Part shown: one piece after another, positions 14,837 through 16,787 of the stretch
Position numbering within the stretch: position 1 is the first letter of the stretch
How the letters are laid out: the number at the start of each line of letters is the position of its first letter
Assembly (NCBI GenBank): GCA_028274885.1
Contig: JAQCMX010000213.1
Coordinates: 1-16,787, forward strand
Source: Haloarculaceae archaeon
GTDB taxonomy: Archaea; Halobacteriota; Halobacteria; Halobacteriales; Haloarculaceae
Direction of reading: 5' to 3'
DNA: 16,787 nt
Notes under the pieces: model-generated
Databases searched by the model: none
What the model was told of the DNA's origin: nothing
What the model saw: only the letters and a program-made list of their open reading frames with translations
Translations under genes and position numbers: made by a program

Positions 14837-15775
14837 TCAGCTTTCACCCTGGGTGTCCTCGCTGTCGGTTTTTGCCCCGGAATTCCCGTCTGCTTCGGTG
14901 TTTCCGCTGCCAGTCCCGTCCCCTTCTGTTGGCTCTTCGTTTGCGCTCCCGTCGCTGACAGCCACCTGGGCCGTCTGGATGACCTTGCCTGCCATCTCAT
15001 ACCCAGGGCGGTGTACTGTCTCGATCGTTCCCTCGGGGTTGCCACCGGCCACCGTTGCGAGGACTTCGTGGCGTGTCGGATCGGTTTCCTGCCCGGGTTC
15101 GGGCTCGATGGGTGCGACGTTTTCGCGTTCGAGTTCCTTGTCAAACTGCGCGAGTGTCGTCTCGACGCCACCCCTGATGTCGGTGCCCTCCTCCTGATCG
15201 AGCGCCCGCTTGAGGTTGTTCCTGATCTCGACGAGCCGCGAGACGAGGTCCTCGGTCGCACGCTCCTTTTTCTCCTCGAGTTTGCGTTGCTGGCGTTTCT
15301 TGTAGTTCTCGAAGTCTGCCTGCTTTCGCGTGAGTCGTGACTCCAGGTCCTCGGCACGCTCTCGTTGCTCCTTTAGCTCCCGTTCGGTCTGTTCGAGTTG
15401 CTCCTCGGTTCGTTCGAGTCTCGTCAAAAATCCGGTAAGCACCTTTCCGATGCGTTCCGGCTCTGTCCGCTCGAGTTCCGCTACGAGCCCGTCGGTCACC
15501 TCGACGTGTGTGCCCTCGAGGCCTGAAGAACCAGGCTCAGTCCCGGGGCTGTCGTCGTTTTCAATACTTTTAGAGAGCACTGTCTCGACAGCAGCGTCAG
15601 GTTCCTCGGCGATTTGCTCGAACTCTTCGATCGGTTCGCCCTCGCCAGCCGACGGCACGCCGTTCTCGGACTCGGGGTCTTGCTCGGTTTTTGTCGGTTC
15701 GGCCTCCGAAGAAGGCTCCTCGGAACCCGACATCGAGTTCCCTGTCTCGGAGTCGTCGGTATCCTGCTCGCTCAT
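14837..15775 (-). CDS. grpE: Nucleotide exchange factor GrpE
   Basis: The 312-residue protein promotes ADP release from DnaK. Residues 1-100 are an acidic, Ser/Glu-rich extension. About 115-190 is a long charged coiled coil containing ADFENYKKRQQRK (153-165), the GrpE dimerisation helix. Then comes the four-helix part (LVEIRNNLKRAL) and the beta-wing domain with RHEVLATV, GTIETVHRPGYEMAGKVI and AQVAVSDG (235-276). A further acidic tail of about 36 residues closes the protein. Bacterial GrpE is usually near 200 residues; the extra length here is the two acidic extensions, common in haloarchaeal proteins. The ATG at 15775 lies 24-32 nt from a TATA box. Confidence 0.95.
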   Translation of the reverse strand: MSEQDTDDSETGNSMSGSEEPSSEAEPTKTEQDPESENGVPSAGEGEPIEEFEQIAEEPDAAVETVLSKSIENDDSPGTEPGSSGLEGTHVEVTDGLVAELERTEPERIGKVLTGFLTRLERTEEQLEQTERELKEQRERAEDLESRLTRKQADFENYKKRQQRKLEEKKERATEDLVSRLVEIRNNLKRALDQEEGTDIRGGVETTLAQFDKELERENVAPIEPEPGQETDPTRHEVLATVAGGNPEGTIETVHRPGYEMAGKVIQTAQVAVSDGSANEEPTEGDGTGSGNTEADGNSGAKTDSEDTQGES

Positions 15776-15798
15776 ACGAGATAGATACCGACACGTGA

Positions 15799-15807
15799 AT
15801 AAAAAGA
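15799..15807 (-). promoter_or_regulatory. TATA box of grpE (probable heat-shock promoter)
   Basis: The minus strand reads CGCTTTCTTTTTATTCACG, with the T/A-rich core 24-32 nt before the ATG at 15775. A leaderless transcript is likely. The strong dyad at 15840-15919 lies about 33 bp upstream of this box, where a regulator could act. Confidence 0.55.
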
Positions 15808-15839
15808 AAGCGACACCGGCCCGGCGTCAATTCCTCCTG

Positions 15840-15919
15840 ATGCTGTTGGCTGTACGTCTTTCAAGAATTTCGCCACTACGTGGTGGCGAGTATCGTAGAT
15901 CAGTTACAGCCAACAGTAT
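15840..15919. repeat. 80-bp dyad with 12-bp perfect arms and an inner hairpin
   Basis: CTGTTGGCTGTA at 15843-15854 is the exact reverse complement of TACAGCCAACAG at 15905-15916. The arms extend outward to 15840 and 15919 with one G-T pair and two A-T pairs. Inside, CGCCAC at 15871-15876 pairs with GTGGCG at 15883-15888. The element fills most of the mutY-grpE gap. It could be an operator, a small structured RNA, a terminator after mutY, or a relic of a miniature transposable element; ATG flanks both ends (15840-15842, 15918-15920). The structure is certain and the role is not. Confidence 0.65.
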
Positions 15920-15957
15920 GAGAAACCTGGATCAATACACCGATCCGGTCTGGTGAA

Positions 15958-16787
15958 TCAGCCGATCCGGACGGTGTCATCGTCACGCTCCGCGAGCCCG
16001 TCCGACTCCAGGTCGTCTATCAGTTCCCGTAGCCACTCGCGCCCGTACTTGCCGTCGGGGGTGTAATCCACCCGGATACGGGGTCCGAGTTCATCCAGCG
16101 TGAGTTGATCGTTCTCCGACAGTGCCGAAATCACGCGCCCGCGAAACTGTCGTCTGCTGCCCTCGAAATCGGGCTGGGTTGGAACGTCCGGCGCGGTGAA
16201 ATCGCCGGTCTGGTAGGCCTGACATCGCTCACGCCACGGACACGCGGCCTCGTCGCAGGCCGGCGTTTTCTCGCATGCCACGCCGCCAAGCTCCATGATC
16301 GCGTTGTTCCAGACGCGGGACTGCCCCTCCGGCATGAGTTCAGTTGCAACACGCTCGAACGCCGAGTCGCTGTCGGGAACGCCGAAAGCGCGGTACAGGA
16401 CCCGCTTTACGTTGGTGTCTACGACCGCGTCACCGTTGTTGAACGCGAAACTCGCGACGGCGTTTGCCGTGTACGGACCGACCCCCATCAGCTCAGACAG
16501 TTCCTCCGGGTCCCGCGGGAACTGCCCACCGTAGTCTCCTTGCACCTGCTTTGCTGCCTCGTGAAGATACTTCGCACGGTTGTTGTACCCCAGACTGTGA
16601 TCCGTCCAGAATCCAACCACCTCTGCGCGGTCGGCCTCGGCGAGTTCCGCCACGGTGGGCCAGCGATCGAGAAACGTCTCCCAGGCTTCGACCACCCGTC
16701 CGAGCTGTGTCTGCTGGCTCATGACCTCCGAGACGAGAATCTCGTAGGGATCTGTGGTCTCCCGCCAGGGAAACGACCGGTAGTTCC
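15958..16787 (-). CDS. mutY: A/G-specific adenine glycosylase MutY, 5' end outside window
   Basis: This base-excision enzyme removes adenine mispaired with 8-oxoguanine. The frame is open from the stop at 15958 to the right edge, giving 275 residues from NYRSFPWRETTDPYEILVSE onward. FPWRETTDPYEILVSEVM is the canonical MutY N-terminus with the catalytic Glu, so the ATG at 16722 is internal and only some 10-20 residues are missing. The helix-hairpin-helix LMGVGPYTANAVASFAF and the catalytic Asp in VVDTNVKRVLY follow. An FeS motif comes next: CEKTPAC then DEAAC then PWRERC. After it there is no NUDIX-like domain; instead a ~75-residue C-terminus (QFRGRVISAL...YGREWLRELIDDLESDGL) looks like a winged helix. 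It lies upstream of grpE on the same strand, 182 bp away. Confidence 0.93.
   Translation of the reverse strand, partial: NYRSFPWRETTDPYEILVSEVMSQQTQLGRVVEAWETFLDRWPTVAELAEADRAEVVGFWTDHSLGYNNRAKYLHEAAKQVQGDYGGQFPRDPEELSELMGVGPYTANAVASFAFNNGDAVVDTNVKRVLYRAFGVPDSDSAFERVATELMPEGQSRVWNNAIMELGGVACEKTPACDEAACPWRERCQAYQTGDFTAPDVPTQPDFEGSRRQFRGRVISALSENDQLTLDELGPRIRVDYTPDGKYGREWLRELIDDLESDGLAERDDDTVRIG

Overview
The window is a 16.8-kb piece of a haloarchaeal (class Halobacteria) chromosome. The GC content is high and the proteins are strikingly acidic. Most promoters have the archaeal form: a TATA-like box about 25-32 nt upstream of a start codon with little or no leader. Several genes are specifically archaeal: the beta subunit of initiation factor 2 (aIF2-beta), an archaeal-type ATP-dependent DNA ligase, and a MutY with no NUDIX domain. 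I cannot name the genus. Apart from the left edge, the content is core housekeeping genes. I found no CRISPR array, toxin-antitoxin pair, phage module or recognisable defence island.

Left edge (1-411). The right end of an IS200/IS605-type (TnpB) element, with a perfect 8-bp hairpin, ends at about 183. Next to it is the last ~75 codons of an FeS-cluster photolyase/cryptochrome gene, which also carries a frameshift. This is the only clearly mobile or decayed part of the window.

Region 501-3292 (minus strand). ATP-dependent DNA ligase is followed by a metallo-beta-lactamase nuclease. The nuclease resembles the bacterial 'DNA ligase-associated exonuclease' family, so the pair looks like a minimal DNA-repair cassette.

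Region 3506-4671 (plus strand). A hotdog-fold acyl-CoA thioesterase is tightly coupled to a DUF429 (RNase H-like fold) protein. They face a ~346-bp gene-free gap (4672-5017) that holds a probable terminator and an unexplained nested inverted repeat.

Region 5018-9594 (minus strand, listed in coordinate order). An endonuclease/exonuclease/phosphatase-family protein, a luciferase-like (probably F420- or flavin-dependent) oxidoreductase, a [2Fe-2S] ferredoxin, and a YyaL/DUF255 thioredoxin-domain protein. The oxidoreductase and the ferredoxin are close neighbours.

Region 9707-12265 (plus strand). PurD (purine synthesis), a hexapeptide-repeat acyltransferase that probably starts at GTG, and aIF2-beta.

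Region 12278-16787 (minus strand). A 59-residue zinc-ribbon protein, DnaK, GrpE, and a MutY adenine glycosylase that runs off the right edge. grpE and dnaK are adjacent, but each seems to have its own promoter, and dnaJ is not in the window. A strong 80-bp dyad lies between mutY and the grpE promoter and is the most intriguing non-coding signal here.

Functionally the window combines DNA repair (ligase, exonuclease, MutY, photolyase relic), protein folding (GrpE-DnaK), translation initiation, purine synthesis and redox enzymes.
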